Source: Acanthosoma haemorrhoidale
Taxonomy: Eukaryota; Arthropoda; Insecta; Hemiptera; Acanthosomatidae
Length of the DNA stretch: 64,000 nucleotides
NCBI GenBank assembly: GCA_930367205.1
Contig: OV884011.1
Span: 87,157,474-87,221,473, forward strand
Reading direction: 5' to 3'
Shown here: positions 50,596 through 61,550 of the stretch, one piece after another
How positions within the stretch are numbered: position 1 is the first letter of the stretch
Layout of the letters: the number at the start of each line of letters is the position of its first letter
The notes under the pieces: generated by a model
Database searches by the model: none
Told to the model about the DNA's origin: nothing
The model's input: the letters and a program-made list of their open reading frames with translations, nothing else
Position numbers and translations under genes: made by a program

Positions 50596-51984
50596 TTATC
50601 TGTGGTGTTCACTTTCAGTAACTAGTACCTGAGCCCTCCAAGGAGAGTTGCTTTCCTCAATCACCCCCTCAGACAGAAGTTTGGACGTTTCATCGTGTGT
50701 GAACATGAGGTCAGCCTCAGTGTATCGCCTGGACTTTGTGGCAATAGGCTTGCAGTCTGCTGATAGATTACCAAATAAGCGAGGAGGTTCCACAGAGGCA
50801 CCAGTAGAGGCACATATAGTGAGTGGGGGCTTTGATCCACCAAAAGAGATTGAAACGTCAGAATATTCCACTAGTATATCATGGCCAATCAATACTTCAG
50901 CACAAAGGCCTTTCATGACTGTTAATTTGCATGAAGGATACATATGTTCGTTTAGTTTGAGGTCGACCAGAACATGTCCTTCGATTGTAGAGGAAAGCGA
51001 AGTTGAGGCCATTGAAACCCTCCCCTCCCCCGGAAAAAGAGGAATCTTGTGTTTGAGAGTGAAATTGTGGTCTATAAAGCTAGAAGAGCTTCCAGTGTCA
51101 ATCAAGCAGCGAGCACGAGTGTCATTGATTTCTACTGGAATGATTGCTCGACTCAGCAGATTTAAATGTTCCTTGTTGACTGTCGCAATGACGGAAGTGG
51201 AAACTTTAGTGCTAGCACTTGTTCTACATACTTTAGCATAATGCCCCTTGATACCACATTTTCCACATTCAGCGTCTCGTGCAGGACATTTAGGGCGGGG
51301 ATGTTTGTCAAAACCGCAAAAATAGCATTTATCACCCGATTTAAAGAACTTGGAGATGGCACATAGAGTAGTGTCCGTTTTCTGTGCAGGAGCAGCTTCC
51401 TGAGACGAAATAAGGGTGCAGCTAGCGCTAGAGTAACTGCTTAAGGGTTGCATGTACCCCTCAGCCTGTTTTTGAGCTGCCTCCAACGAGAGGGCCTGGT
51501 TGATAGCGTCGTCCAAACCTAAGGTGTCATTTTCTAACAAACGCTGACGAATCTGAGTGGACAGCAGGCCATTGATGAATGCGTCACGGATATATTGATT
51601 TTTGTGATCCATGGCACTTACAGCCTTAAAGTCGCAATCCTTGCTAAGGATTTTCAAGGTTTGAATATATTGGTCGATTGACTCAGTAGGTAGTTGTTTC
51701 CGAACTGCTAAAATATGTCGAGCATAAACTTCGCTCTTTCTTTTGACAAATACGGAGTTCAAAGTATCTACAACGTCAGCATAAGAATTACAGTCGCTGA
51801 CTAGTTCATAAACGTCATAGGATAGGAAATTAGGGATTACCTTAATCTTATCTTCATCATTAAGATGTTCCGTTGTAGCATCGACGAAGTTTTGAAACGT
51901 CTTCAGCCAATGGGTCCACTCTTTAGCGGCAGTCGGAGAGTCGGGTTTTCCATCAAAGCGGCTTGGCTTGAGAAACTTGTCCAT
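50596..51984 (-). pseudogene. Gypsy Gag-protease (462 codons) and RT beginning
   Basis: ATG at 51,984-51,982, only 30 bases inside the 5' LTR. Residues 1-180 are a helical Gag region. Two CCHC knuckles (CX2CX4HX4C) occupy residues 220-233 and 240-253 (CYFCGFDKHPRPKC and CGKCGIKGHYAKVC). The retropepsin active site CLIDTGSSSSFID is at about 293-305 with the second-half signature VLIGHDIL. The reading then enters the RT N-terminal extension (VIEESNSPWRAQVLV) and stops at TAA. This is the only part open from start codon through two mature domains. Gag and Pol share one frame, so no frameshift signal is needed. Confidence 0.93.
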
Positions 51985-52014
51985 TGTGATTTGATTGTTA
52001 ATAATAAATAAAAT

Positions 52015-52173
52015 TGTTGTATTTTTACCGATAATAAATACATTTAAGACCAGAAATTAGGCTTTTATTTATTATAAACTACAGACAGTAATGACAGAGT
52101 TGAAAATAAATTTGAACAATTGAACATATGATAAATTAAACATATGGAATATTAAGCATTCCATTTCATCACA
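52015..52173 (-). repeat. 5' LTR of the Gypsy element (159 bp)
   Basis: Promoter-bearing LTR by orientation. No TATAAA box was evident. The 30 bases that follow on minus show no TGG-starting tRNA-complementary primer site. Confidence 0.97.
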
Positions 52174-55100
52174 GAATACGAACAGTTCAATCTTCTTCAG
52201 ATGTTTTCTTAGCACTCCCGGCTTGTGAGGAGACTGAGATTATCAAGAAGTTAAGTTCCAATAAGTGAAACATTGAACATGTCCTACTTCCTGCCCTCAC
52301 AATTCCAAGAATGCATGAAACTGTTTTTTTGCAATTGTGTAGACCACTTACTGCGAACTGATTTATTTCAAACCTACTTTGGATTTTTCCTCCGTAATAG
52401 TTCACACATCATGAATAAACTGTATTTCAGTGCCGATTTTGAGTAATTAGAGTCAAATCTGTTTGTGAGTTCAGTGTGATTGCCTTTAATATTTTGAACG
52501 TTAGGCAATAACGTCTGCAAATCGAGTTGAGCCGCCGGAATTTGGGTTTTGAGACTCTTCGCGGCATAGGTATCCTTTCTTCAGAAGGCCTTCTTTATAG
52601 TATGTACACCACAACACACATGTGCAGAACTTCATTCTGCTTGCCTACTACAGAAGAATCATGGAAAGGTGCTTTGTTATGGTGAGCTTGATTGCGTTAG
52701 TTCATAGATAAAAAAGCCAAGATACCAAAAATACTATGCAGTCTATGTGAGAACAGACATGCTCTCTTAGAGGCTGACTATTTTTGATATCTTGGATTGG
52801 ATCTGTGAATTAATGTTCTCCAATGCTAAAATTGTTGCTAAATTATTTACTTTCTGCGAAATCAAAATTAAAATTGTAATCAACTCCTCAATTACACTTT
52901 TTCGCCTTATTGCAATATTTGAGGAACAGCTATTGTTATTGTAATAGACGGCTATGCTTTGATAATTTTAAGGAGTGGTACCGTGCTGTATAGCAGAAAA
53001 AATATTAGCTGGAGACAAACACCATAACGTTACTGCTTCTTCTTATCATTATGTCTAATCCTTCTAAGATTTCAGGAATATTTTTTGTAAGTGGTGTTGT
53101 TTGTAAGGTATATCTAAATTAAGAATATCTATTTTTTTTTGTTTTTAGTTGTAGGTTCAAGGTGTCAGGAAATACTAGTTGGTCATTGAAATTGTAGCTA
53201 AAGTGCTTTATTAGCTAATTTTCATCAGCGGATATAATAAAGTGGCCGTCTTTGAATTCTAGCTCCTGCTTTTTGTTTAATATATGATTTGGTTTGTTTT
53301 TTTTGCTGGTGTTTTTTTTAGTCCACAACGGCAGTTTAGTCTGGGTCTAGGTATGTTTTTTTTTTGGAAGGATGGTGGAAACAAAGCATTTCTTTCTTAG
53401 TGGTATAAAAAAACAACAAAAAATCCGCAAAGTGGCAGTTGTAGAGGTAGAAGGTCTCAGCTCTTCTAAGCACTTGAGGAAGAAGGTTTGAGGCACCAAA
53501 AGCTTTAGATTTTATGAAATAGAATTCTGCAGAGACAAACAGAAGTTAAGTTATTTGATTTGATAATAGCATTTGTATGTGGTGGGTTGCATCCTTAAGT
53601 AGGTTTATTTTATTTTTTCTTGACTATTTTCGTTATTGCATTGCAGTTGTACTAAGGTACTTACCTGATGTATCGTTGTAAATCTATTTACTAATATAAT
53701 AAACCTATTGAGTACGTTCTATGTTTAATTTTGATGCTTAGAGGAGACGAAATCTGGGCGTACCTTTTTTGTCTCTATGCTTGTTTTGTTATGAAATCAG
53801 ATTGTCAACCATAGTCGATACAAGTCCAAATGGGATTTGTAATACAGTTGTTTTGTTTCGTAGGTTAGTCAGCTGTCAAAATAAAAACCGATGTAGCAAA
53901 CGATGTGTGCCTGGGATTAGTTGTGTTTTGTGCAAGCGAGTAACACCAAATGTTCCGTATTATTTGTTTTCAAGGCATCAATTAAAATCAAATTATCTTG
54001 CCTATTTTCGATAGATGACTGAAATTTTTCCAAAAATACAAAAAACTCAGTAATTCATTGTACGAGACTGAGAGTATGTTTTGTGTTATATTGAAAATGT
54101 GAAGGCGATTTGAGTTTGAGTTTGCAGTAGGCTAAGAATGACAGTTAAGCATAAGTGATATATTACATTAATAATTTGTTTGGATAAAAATTATATATAT
54201 TTTTATTCTGGATTTATTATTAAATTTTAATTTACTTGAACGCTTCTGGTTACATTTATATTTAATTGGCTAGTCAAGGAAGTGTAGTTGGTTGACGGGA
54301 GGCTGCTTTAATAAACAGTATTTACCTTTCTTAGCCTACCGTAATTTATTTAATACTAAAGCAATGGTCTGCCAGCAGAATGGGTTAAGCAGTTGGTAAG
54401 GCACAAATAACAAACACTCATAAGCAAAACATATATTTTAAGATGCAACATATCAAGGCTTATGTGATAAGGGATAAAACATTGAGACATAATATACACC
54501 TATTTATATTACAGATTGTCTCGAAGAAGGTTTTGTTTAAAATGTTTGTTTTTAAAATTAATTCACTTTATTTATTTTATGATACAACATCTTATCTCAA
54601 AGTTAAAAATCACTCAAAACAATTATAAATCACAAAAAAAAAATTACATACAATCATAGGAACAAAAACGTTATAATTTTAATAACTTTACATACACTTC
54701 ATTTATTTTAGATGACTGTAAAATTTTGATTTTCAACCAACGAGGCATTCTGTATTTTAAGCAAAGGAATCGTGTTCAAATGCATTTTGATGCAAGCCAT
54801 TGTGCACACAACAGCAAAGCTCTCTTAACTAATGTTTGTTTTGTGCTACATTTGTGAATTGTGGTGTGTTTGTATATGTTTCGTAATGAAGGAAAGGATA
54901 GGAGTTCTGTTAATCATGCACAGGCGGTGCTTTTTACATGTTTCTGTTACCTTACAATATTCAATCAAATGTGTTCTGTTCATTCATTCATAGGTTTGTA
55001 AAATTTGTTTTTTAAGCACTTACCAGAGCCTCAGATGATAACCATATACTACATTCTGGAAGATACTCATTCTATTTATTTATTATAACTATTGACCAAG

Positions 55101-55384
55101 TAAGCTTAATAGGCTTTTTATAAAAATTTCACGCTGTAAAGACTTCTATTTTTCAGTTGTTGTTTTTTTCAAGCTGAGGAAGTAATGGAAACCCATTAAT
55201 AAAAGAAAATCTAGAGAGAAGGGTCGAATGGACGAAACAGTTTGGAGTATCCTGCTATCGATTGCCGGCTAGGCCCATCGGCTTTATTCCGCTAATAATT
55301 AAAATTTAATTAGAACGGTACTGCCAAATTCCTTTGCTCGTTAGGAAATCTATTTATATTACGTTTACATTTTAAGAATTCATA

Positions 55385-55522
55385 TGCACTATTACAAATC
55401 GTGAAACTTTTTATAACACACATAGTAAAAATATACCCTAATGTAAACAAAATGAAAATAAATTTAGTCTTGATTTTAGGGCTAAATAATACATTTAGAT
55501 TTTACTATGTTTGAATTTGTAG
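55385..55522 (+). repeat. 140 bp diverged direct repeat, copy 1
   Basis: Shares CACTATTACAAAT, ACA.AGTAAAAAT, CCTAATGTAA and AGATTTTACTATGTTTGAAT blocks, in order, with 55,843-55,982. Unclassified. Confidence 0.65.
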
Positions 55523-55842
55523 ACATCATATAATATTTATTTGCAAGTACTCTGACCCATAGTCGCGTACCTAACTACCTAAAGACAGTTGATATAAATA
55601 AATACACCGAAGATATTCGGCACTATTTTTTTAATGTTTTGTTATTTAAGCACTTTAATTGTTAGGAATTTTCTTTTCAGTTCGGTTGGAAAGGAGTAAT
55701 AAAAATGTATTTAATTAGTCTGATTAATTAAAGTTTAGTTTTATTATTTGGTACCATTACGACAGATATTTAAAATCAATTTATTACTTTTTTCGTCATA
55801 TTGTAACTTCTACCTGCAATGATTTATAAGAACTTTTAAGGA

Positions 55843-55982
55843 TACACTATTACAAATTGTAAAACGTTTCTTAACATACACAGTAAAAATCTAACCTAAT
55901 GTAATGGTGTTTTTCCATTTTAGTAAAAAAAAATAAATTTTGTTCCAATTCAACGACTACAGATTTTACTATGTTTGAATTT
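55843..55982 (+). repeat. 140 bp diverged direct repeat, copy 2
   Basis: Partner of 55,385-55,522 at an offset of about 460. Confidence 0.65.
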
Positions 55983-56522
55983 TCATACTACATATGGAAT
56001 TTAGTTGCTATAGTCATAACGCATAATAGTTTATTTATGTGAAGACATTTTTTATTAATGTACTATACGCATTGATCTTTATTTGTTTAGTGTTTTGTTA
56101 GTTCATCATTTGAATTCAAGCTAATATATATATATATATATAGCTTATTATAATAATGATGATTATCTTTAAAATATATGCTTTCCTTATCTTGACCGAC
56201 CGGCATGCAATTGCCGCAAGGCATGAAATCCGGAGATGAAGTCTGTGGTGCGATAAACTTGTGCTTCATAACGACTACCAACTTAATTTAGTGATAACAG
56301 TATCTATGCTTCCGGTTGATTGTACACTCAATTATAATAACTATCAATATAGGACGGTACCAATACGCTCATTCGCTTTTAAGTTCATTCAAATTTTTAA
56401 TATTTTCAGTTTTGATACATTTGTTACTTTTTTATTGACGAATTTCTTATCTCAAATGAAATAGAAAATGCCTCTTTTTATGATTCACTTATTCAGCATT
56501 TAGTATGATCGATTTTCCTAGT

Positions 56523-56995
56523 CCAACAGTCCTACCTTTCAAACCACTTCTTCCAAGTCCGCTGTGACATAGAATATTCTAATTACTATCCCATAAATGC
56601 AGGAGTGCAGTGTCCTGAGTCCCATCCTCTATAACCTTACCTATACACCGCTGCCCCAATACCTTCTTGGCTACATTTGGAGATAACACTGCAGTCTTGT
56701 TATCCCACTCAGAATCCGATAAAGCATCCCTTAACCTTAAAAAACACGATGATAAGATCGAGCATTGGTGCAACCAATGGCGGATTAAAGTTAATGAAGG
56801 AAAATGTTCTCCCATCACCTTCACCTCTGCCGTAAGTGTTGTCCACTAGTTTATTTTAATTCTATTCATCTCCCTGTATTCGAGACAGTACGGTACTTAG
56901 GCTTCCATCTCGATAAACGACTGACCTGGAACCCACATACGAGACTAAAAATACATGAACTAAACAGACGCTTTGGACAACTGTGCAGATTACTT
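56523..56995 (+). mobile_element. Jockey-clade fragment, left part (copy j), split by a Gypsy insertion
   Basis: Decayed ORF2: QQSYLSNHFFQVRC at its start, the palm region in several frames, then RYLGFHLDKRLTWNPHTRLK near 56,890-56,950. It breaks off at 56,995 in the middle of the segment that continues at 59,736-59,860. The 4 bp ACTT is present on both sides of the interruption. Confidence 0.88.
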
Positions 56996-57582
56996 TGTAG
57001 CCTTGACATTTTTATCGGAGCATGAAAATAACTTTTCTGCTCTATCGGCTCTTGGCATAGAGGACATGGGTGATTTTATTAAATTACACATGGCCCTCTC
57101 TAATTTAGATCCCGGCACCAGGAGAGCATTTGAGGAGCGATACAACTCCAAAGAAATTCCGTCATATCGAGAATTAATTGATTTTGTCACAGATCGGTGC
57201 AGAGTTTTCGAGATGATGGCTCATGAGAGCCAAAGCTAAAGATAAATCGAGATCTCCGAACACCACTAGGCGTGGCAGCGGTTCAAATTGCAAACGATTA
57301 TCTAGTATCTCACAAATAAAATGTGAAGATTCATGCGATAGTAAGACAACAACCGATATTACCAAGAAAACTTCCTCGGAGGCACAAAAATTACAAATTA
57401 AGACTACAAAGCAGTTAAATCGAACAGACCGGAAACTAAAGTGTTGGAATTGTGGGGGACCTCACGTTTATTCCCAATGCTCTCTACCACGAAAACAGTT
57501 TTGTTATCGCTGCGGAACCTCTGGGGTATCTATCGATACATGTCCTCGATGTCAGGAAAACTACCAAGGGGATCGGAAGTAA
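56996..57582 (+). pseudogene. Gag C-terminal part of the nested Gypsy element
   Basis: The first frame (to 57,239) reads ALGIEDMGDFIKLHMALSN then PGTRRAFEERYNSKEIPSY, a region like the conserved Gag core of several insect LTR elements. A frameshift at about 57,230 leads to the second frame (57,223-57,582), which is lysine/serine-rich and ends with knuckles CWNCGGPHVYSQC (intact CX2CX3HX4C) and CYRCGTSGVSIDTC, in which the expected His is Val. Gag ends with TAA at 57,580-57,582. The next frame overlaps it by -1, so Pol was probably expressed by frameshifting; no slippery heptamer is obvious. Confidence 0.75.
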
Positions 57583-59447
57583 GGGTCATTCCCATTCCCA
57601 TAATCTCAGTTGACCCAGTTACCATGTCACTTTCTACCGAACCAAATACCGTACCGTCACCACCGTCACATAAAATCTATAAGCAATTATATGTGGCTGT
57701 GAAATTAGGGAAACGTGGCCAATGTGGTGAATGCACATACTTGGCTCTTTTTGACTCCGGCGCTACAATATCCTTGGTTGGGCCAGAAGGGGTGAAAATC
57801 TTTAGCCAATTGGGGTATGTTGCAGAGTCTGTACCGGAATCCGAGGTCTATGTCGCTGATGGAAGTAAACATGTAGTGAATAAGCGATATATTGTGCCGA
57901 TTACCGTAGAAGAGAGAACTTTCCACACCAAATTCTATGTACTAGTCTTCTTGTATGTACTTCCGTTTTCTTTTATTTTGGGGCTAGACTTTCTATCGAA
58001 TTGTAATATGTGCACGTACTTCCAGGAAGAAACCTGGTGGTTCCACGATGACCCTAAACGTCGATATCGCAAAGGGAAATTTAACACCGTAGCAGACGCG
58101 TTATCACGCATAAATACAATTTACGTTTTATCAACCCCAGGTCCTATTACATCTATCGAAACGTCTTTCGGGGACATACCGCCATCTGGTGATGCATGGT
58201 ATGATCAAAAACGCTATGGAGTCCACCAGAACTTAGAAAATCACCCTAAATGGAGTATAAAAGAGGGGCAGTTATTATACCATCGGAAGACACCATTAAA
58301 AGAAGACCTGGAAGACCCTAGTGAAGAGTGGAAAGTTGTCGTACCGCAACACCTTCGACAACAAATATTACATGATAATCATGATCATCCACAATCGGGA
58401 CACTTAGGAATAGAGAAAACGATGGCCAGGATTAACCGGCTGTATTATTGGCCAGGAATGTATAACGATATTATCAAATACGTGACGCAATGTGAAACAT
58501 GCCAAAAGGTAAAACCCAACAATGGTCCACCTCGTGGATTGATGTACCCTCGTTACAACAAGCAACCATGGGAATTAGTATCGGTGGATATCATGGGTCC
58601 CTACCCACGAAGCTCTAAAGGCAACGTATACCTACTTGTCTTCATGGATGTATTTAGCAGATGGGTGGAGTTATGCCGAATACGAAAAGCTACTTCCCAA
58701 AATATTGTCTCCAAACTGAAGTCACGTATACTAAATAGGTACGGAGCTCCGGCCAGATTACTTACAGACAATGCGAAGAATTTCGTAAGCCGGGTGGTTA
58801 GTGATCTTGTGGAGAAATATGGAATCAAGAAAGAAACTAACCCTCTTTATCACTCACAAGCAAACCCCACTGAACGAGCAAACAGGAACATCAAACAGTT
58901 GATAGTTACATACTTAGGTAAGAAACACCAACATTGGGACGAGCAAATAGGAGAAATTCAATTTGCCCTTAATACATCTCTCCATAGTTCAACTAAGTTC
59001 AGCCCAGCATTCTTAAATTTTGGAAGGGAGCTGAAGCCTCGGCATGATGTTCCCAAGATCGAGACATTGGAGGTACGGGAAGAGGAGCGCTCATCATGGG
59101 CCGGAAAGATGACACGACTACCGGAAATACACCATGTAGCCGAGGAAAACTCCCTAAAGGCGAGTATGGAGCAGACCCGTCGATACAACTTCAGACGCAG
59201 GAATGAACGCTTCACTCCAGGAGACCTGGTTCTCAGGAAAGCGTTCCAGCTCTCTTCAGCAGTGAACAGGGTTGCAGCAAAACTGTACCCCAATTATGAG
59301 GGTCCCTACACGGTCATATCTGTTACTCCCGGGGGCTCTTGCAAGCTGAAGAATCAGAATGGGAGTCTCGCAGGTTTGTTGCATCCTTCGAAGCTGAAAT
59401 TGTTTCGTTCACTGAGACGTACTTACCCGCTGGAGGGGACTGTGTAA
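57441..59447 (+). pseudogene. Protease-integrase open frame of the nested Gypsy element (RT deleted)
   Basis: An open frame of 668 codons without stops, the longest in the window; it has no ATG at its start and depends on frameshifting from Gag. Residues 101-112 hold the protease site LALFDSGATISL, and 179-184 give ILGLDF. Near residue 208 the protease end is fused to FNTVADALSR, the last motif of RNase H, so about 1.3 kb of RT and RNase H is gone while the frame is kept. Integrase follows: His314, His321, Cys351, Cys354 of the zinc site, and Asp383 (SVDIMGPYP), Asp443 (LLTDNAKNF), Glu479 (NPTERANRN) with DD35E spacing. The tail reaches the stop 7 bases inside the LTR. Confidence 0.9.
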
Positions 59448-59735
59448 CGGCCTTATTGATCGCTGAGGTTTCGTCCGTCCAGTGCTGACGAATTAACTTA
59501 ACCTTAACGGATGAAGGTATTAACTGAAGCTTGTGTGTGAGATTGTGTTTGTTGTAGACTTGACTATCAAGTGCCGAATGTGGAGATAGAAGGACTTGAG
59601 AAAAATCTCTCTCTCAGTTTTTATAGTGTTGTATTTTGTTTCTGTTAAAACTAAATAGAGAAGTGTTCCTTAGCAGTGGATGTCAATATCGTTAAATTTT
59701 ATTACCCTGAACCTAACCTAAAATACTACAGTACA
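59441..59735 (+). repeat. 3' LTR of the nested Gypsy element (about 295 bp)
   Basis: Starts TGTGTAACGG after the purine-rich CTGGAGGGGAC and ends CTACAGTACA at the ACTT duplication. With no 5' LTR present the boundary rests on the TGT/ACA ends, the polypurine tract and the Jockey junction. Confidence 0.8.
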
Positions 59736-59860
59736 ACTTCAAAGGACATCCCATCTGTTAATAGAAAACAAATTACTAATTTACAAAGTTATACTTAAGC
59801 CAATCTGGGCATATGAAATAGAGCTATGGGGGCAGCAAAAAAGCTGAACATCAAGCCTTC
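59736..59860 (+). mobile_element. Jockey-clade fragment, right part (copy j continued)
   Basis: Resumes at ACTTCAAAGGACATCCCATC, exactly where the left part stops at 56,995, and runs to about 59,860 before similarity to the family ends. The ORF2 end and 3' UTR are missing. Confidence 0.85.
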
Positions 59861-60208
59861 GATAATTTAAACGATGTGTGTCAAATATACTAGATACATG
59901 ACTCTGAAAGTGAAGCATATGGGCTATGCGGAAAATCAGGTTTTAAGCTATTGATAATTTAGAATTTAATTTTCAGAAATTAGTTGCTTTCATTTCTCGT
60001 TAACTAACAAATTATTGAAAACACCCTTGAGTTCTATTATATTTTACACTAGTTGATAGATTTGTATTATAATATGTTATCATTCGTTCTCCTTAGGGGT
60101 GTTATTTCTAATTTAATTTGCGTGTTTGTGGCTGTTGTTATGTATAATAGCTAACAGTATTTTGAGACTCCGACAAACATCTGAGAGCGGAGGAACAGAA
60201 GGCATAAT
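59861..60208. other. AT-rich spacer between two Jockey copies
   Basis: No feature recognised. Confidence 0.6.
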
Positions 60209-60658
60209 TTGCGACTGACCTGGAACCCACATACGAGGCTAAAAAGACAAGAACTAAACAGACGCTTTGTACAACTGTACAGATTACTTCAAAGGAAATT
60301 CCATCTCTCAATAGAAAATAAATTACTTATCTACAAAGTTATACCAAAGCCAATCTGGACATACGGAATAGAGATATGGGGGACTGAAAAAAAGTCGAAC
60401 ATCAAGCGTATCCAATCCTTTCAATCCAAAGTCCTGAGAACAATAGTAAATGCCCCTTATTACGTCAGCAACAAACCCCTTCTTAACGATATTAATAATC
60501 TATACACTCTCAAACGCATTACTTCCAAGTTCATGAAATTCCATAGTAACCTATCCAACCACCCTAATCCCCTAGCACAGTCATTGCACTGCATACACCA
60601 CTCATCCCTATATCCACCTCGGAGACTAAAACGGCAGTGGCTCCGTGACCTACTATAA
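60209..60658 (+). pseudogene. Jockey ORF2 C-terminal end, uninterrupted
   Basis: 149 open codons from the LTWNPHTRLKRQ motif to the true C-terminus, which reads PPRRLKRQWLRDLL. It includes IWTYGIEIWGTEKKSNIKR and the following KVLRTIVNAPYYVSN region, typical of the post-RT domain in the Jockey group (the WTYGIQLWG/A...N...Q..Q motif). No start codon or RT core precedes it, so no functional protein is made. Confidence 0.9.
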
Positions 60659-60985
60659 ATACGTGACAGTGGGAGTCCTGACAATGGCAAGTTTCTCCAA
60701 TCATGTCCTGAGCGTATGTGGCTCTCGCGCTCTTGGTCAGCCTCCGCTGGCTCGTATCCGGTGACGCGGCTGACGAAGGATCGTGGCGACTTACCAAAAC
60801 TCCGCTTCCTCTTTCGCCTGCGAGGGAGGTTACAACTATGGGGATTCGGGAGATCTCTGGGCTGTTTGTAAATACTGTATGAATGAGCGAGTGAATGAAA
60901 ATTGTAAATATAGTATGAATGAAAACATTTATTACAATTACTTGCCCAATGAGGCAGATTGTACTTGTATCATAATAAAGTGTTT
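60211..60985 (+). mobile_element. Jockey-clade 3' half (copy k), best preserved
   Basis: Starts abruptly at ACTGACCTGGAACCCAC in ORF2 (5' truncated), keeps an open frame to the ORF2 stop at 60,656-60,658, and has a full 3' UTR to the ATCATAATAAAG tail near 60,980. Of all copies it has the fewest breaks in the shared part, so it is probably the youngest or the closest to the source. Confidence 0.9.
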
Positions 60986-61313
60986 GTGGTGGTATGTTCG
61001 TATTCTGAGACTGCATATGGAAACTATTTGCTAGAACTATGATGCATAATAATTTACTTATTAATACATTATTGGATTTAGTGGTGTACAAAAGTGGATA
61101 AGGCCCGGTTAACACCCCCCGTTATACTGAATGATGTGTCTATTGAATTGCTATGGCCGCAGAGTGGGACTGCCATCAGTTTAAAAACCTCGATGGGTTG
61201 TACTTGATTACCTATATAGTGTGAAACGAATACATTTTGAGGCGATTAGAAACCTTGCTTCATACGTATTTAATTGACCATAATTCATACTGATTTAACG
61301 TTATTTATTATAG
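60986..61313. other. AT-rich spacer with one copy of a small repeat
   Basis: Holds copy 1 of the 61.1/62.0 kb repeat and the acceptor-like run before the candidate exon at 61,314. Confidence 0.5.
61144..61235 (+). repeat. 100 bp direct repeat, copy 1
   Basis: Shares GAATTGCTAT, AGTGGGA-TGC-AT and TTAAAAA blocks with 62,014-62,120, and in both copies one frame reads ELL.P.SG.AISLK...M. This could be duplicated coding sequence or simple similarity of DNA. Confidence 0.55.
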
Positions 61314-61514
61314 AAACATTTCACAATAATTACTTCTACTGATGACGTTAAGGATGAGAAATCCCTGGACAAACGTGCTATGACGGAAGAATCGAAAATT
61401 AGCAAGACAAGACATAGTGATTCAGCGAATTGGAATGAGATATCCATTGAAAATGACTCGGCTTCTGGGATTGACCTTATTATACCGGCCCAGCCCTTGT
61501 TATGCTATAATTGA
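61314..61514 (+). CDS. Candidate terminal exon, 66 codons, unidentified
   Basis: ACGTTATTTATTATAG ending at 61,313 is acceptor-like. The frame from 61,314 is open for 66 codons to TGA at 61,512-61,514, starting KHFTIITSTDDVKDEKSL, continuing DKRAMTEESKISKTRHSDS and ending GIDLIIPAQPLLCYN. It is acidic and serine/lysine-rich, like a disordered cytoplasmic tail, with balanced codon use in an AT-rich setting. No ATG is near the start, so a spliced exon is the only sensible reading. A perfect hairpin follows 9 bp after the stop. The family is unknown. Confidence 0.3.
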   Translation, partial: KHFTIITSTDDVKDEKSLDKRAMTEESKISKTRHSDSANWNEISIENDSASGIDLIIPAQPLLCYN

Positions 61515-61523
61515 ACTATAGAC

Positions 61524-61550
61524 CTATTCAATTGGGTCTCAATTGAATAG
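61524..61550. repeat. Perfect 11 bp hairpin
   Basis: Arms CTATTCAATTG and CAATTGAATAG with a five-base loop GGTCT, lying just after the candidate exon stop. Confidence 0.85.

Larger units (their letters stand above)
48179..52173 (-). mobile_element. Full-length Ty3/Gypsy LTR retrotransposon, coding frame broken
   Basis: A complete 3,995 bp element on minus. LTRs of 159 bp lie at both ends (plus-strand ends TGTTGTA and TCATCACA) with one visible mismatch between them. The target duplication GAATA is at 48,174-48,178 and 52,174-52,178. A polypurine tract adjoins the 3' LTR. Gag, protease, reverse transcriptase, RNase H and integrase follow in the usual Gypsy order in what was one continuous frame, now interrupted by three in-frame stops and one frameshift. 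There is no env-like gene. Confidence 0.97.
52174..56522. other. AT-rich region without supportable genes
   Basis: Adjacent to the Gypsy element a minus-strand frame of 72 codons (52,405-52,187) ends SSQAGSAKKTSEED 13 bp from the LTR; it might be the end of a host gene but has no other support. A cysteine-rich 81-codon frame at 53,769-54,014 is unrecognised. A palindromic TA run lies at 56,117-56,147. A direct repeat pair at 55.4 and 55.9 kb is listed separately. Confidence 0.5.
56996..59735 (+). mobile_element. Ty3/Gypsy element lacking 5' LTR and RT-RNase H, nested in Jockey
   Basis: It begins directly after ACTT with TGTAGCC and ends with CTACAGTACA before a second ACTT. It contains a Gag remainder, protease, integrase and a 295 bp 3' LTR. 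The 5' LTR, leader and Gag start are missing, and protease is joined in frame to the end of RNase H at about 58,065, removing reverse transcriptase. The nesting shows it arrived after the Jockey copy. It cannot transpose alone. Confidence 0.9.

Noticed and set aside
50128..51366. Plus-strand open frames of 60-197 codons opposite the Gypsy element
   Set aside because: Antisense shadows of Gag and Pol.
53769..54014. Cysteine-rich 81-codon open frame
   Set aside because: Cysteine spacing fits no family I know, and upstream and downstream signals are absent.
54370..54425. GGTTAAGCAGTTGGTAAGGC, like a tRNA D arm or Pol III A box
   Set aside because: No B box or T arm follows at the correct distance and no acceptor stem can be formed.
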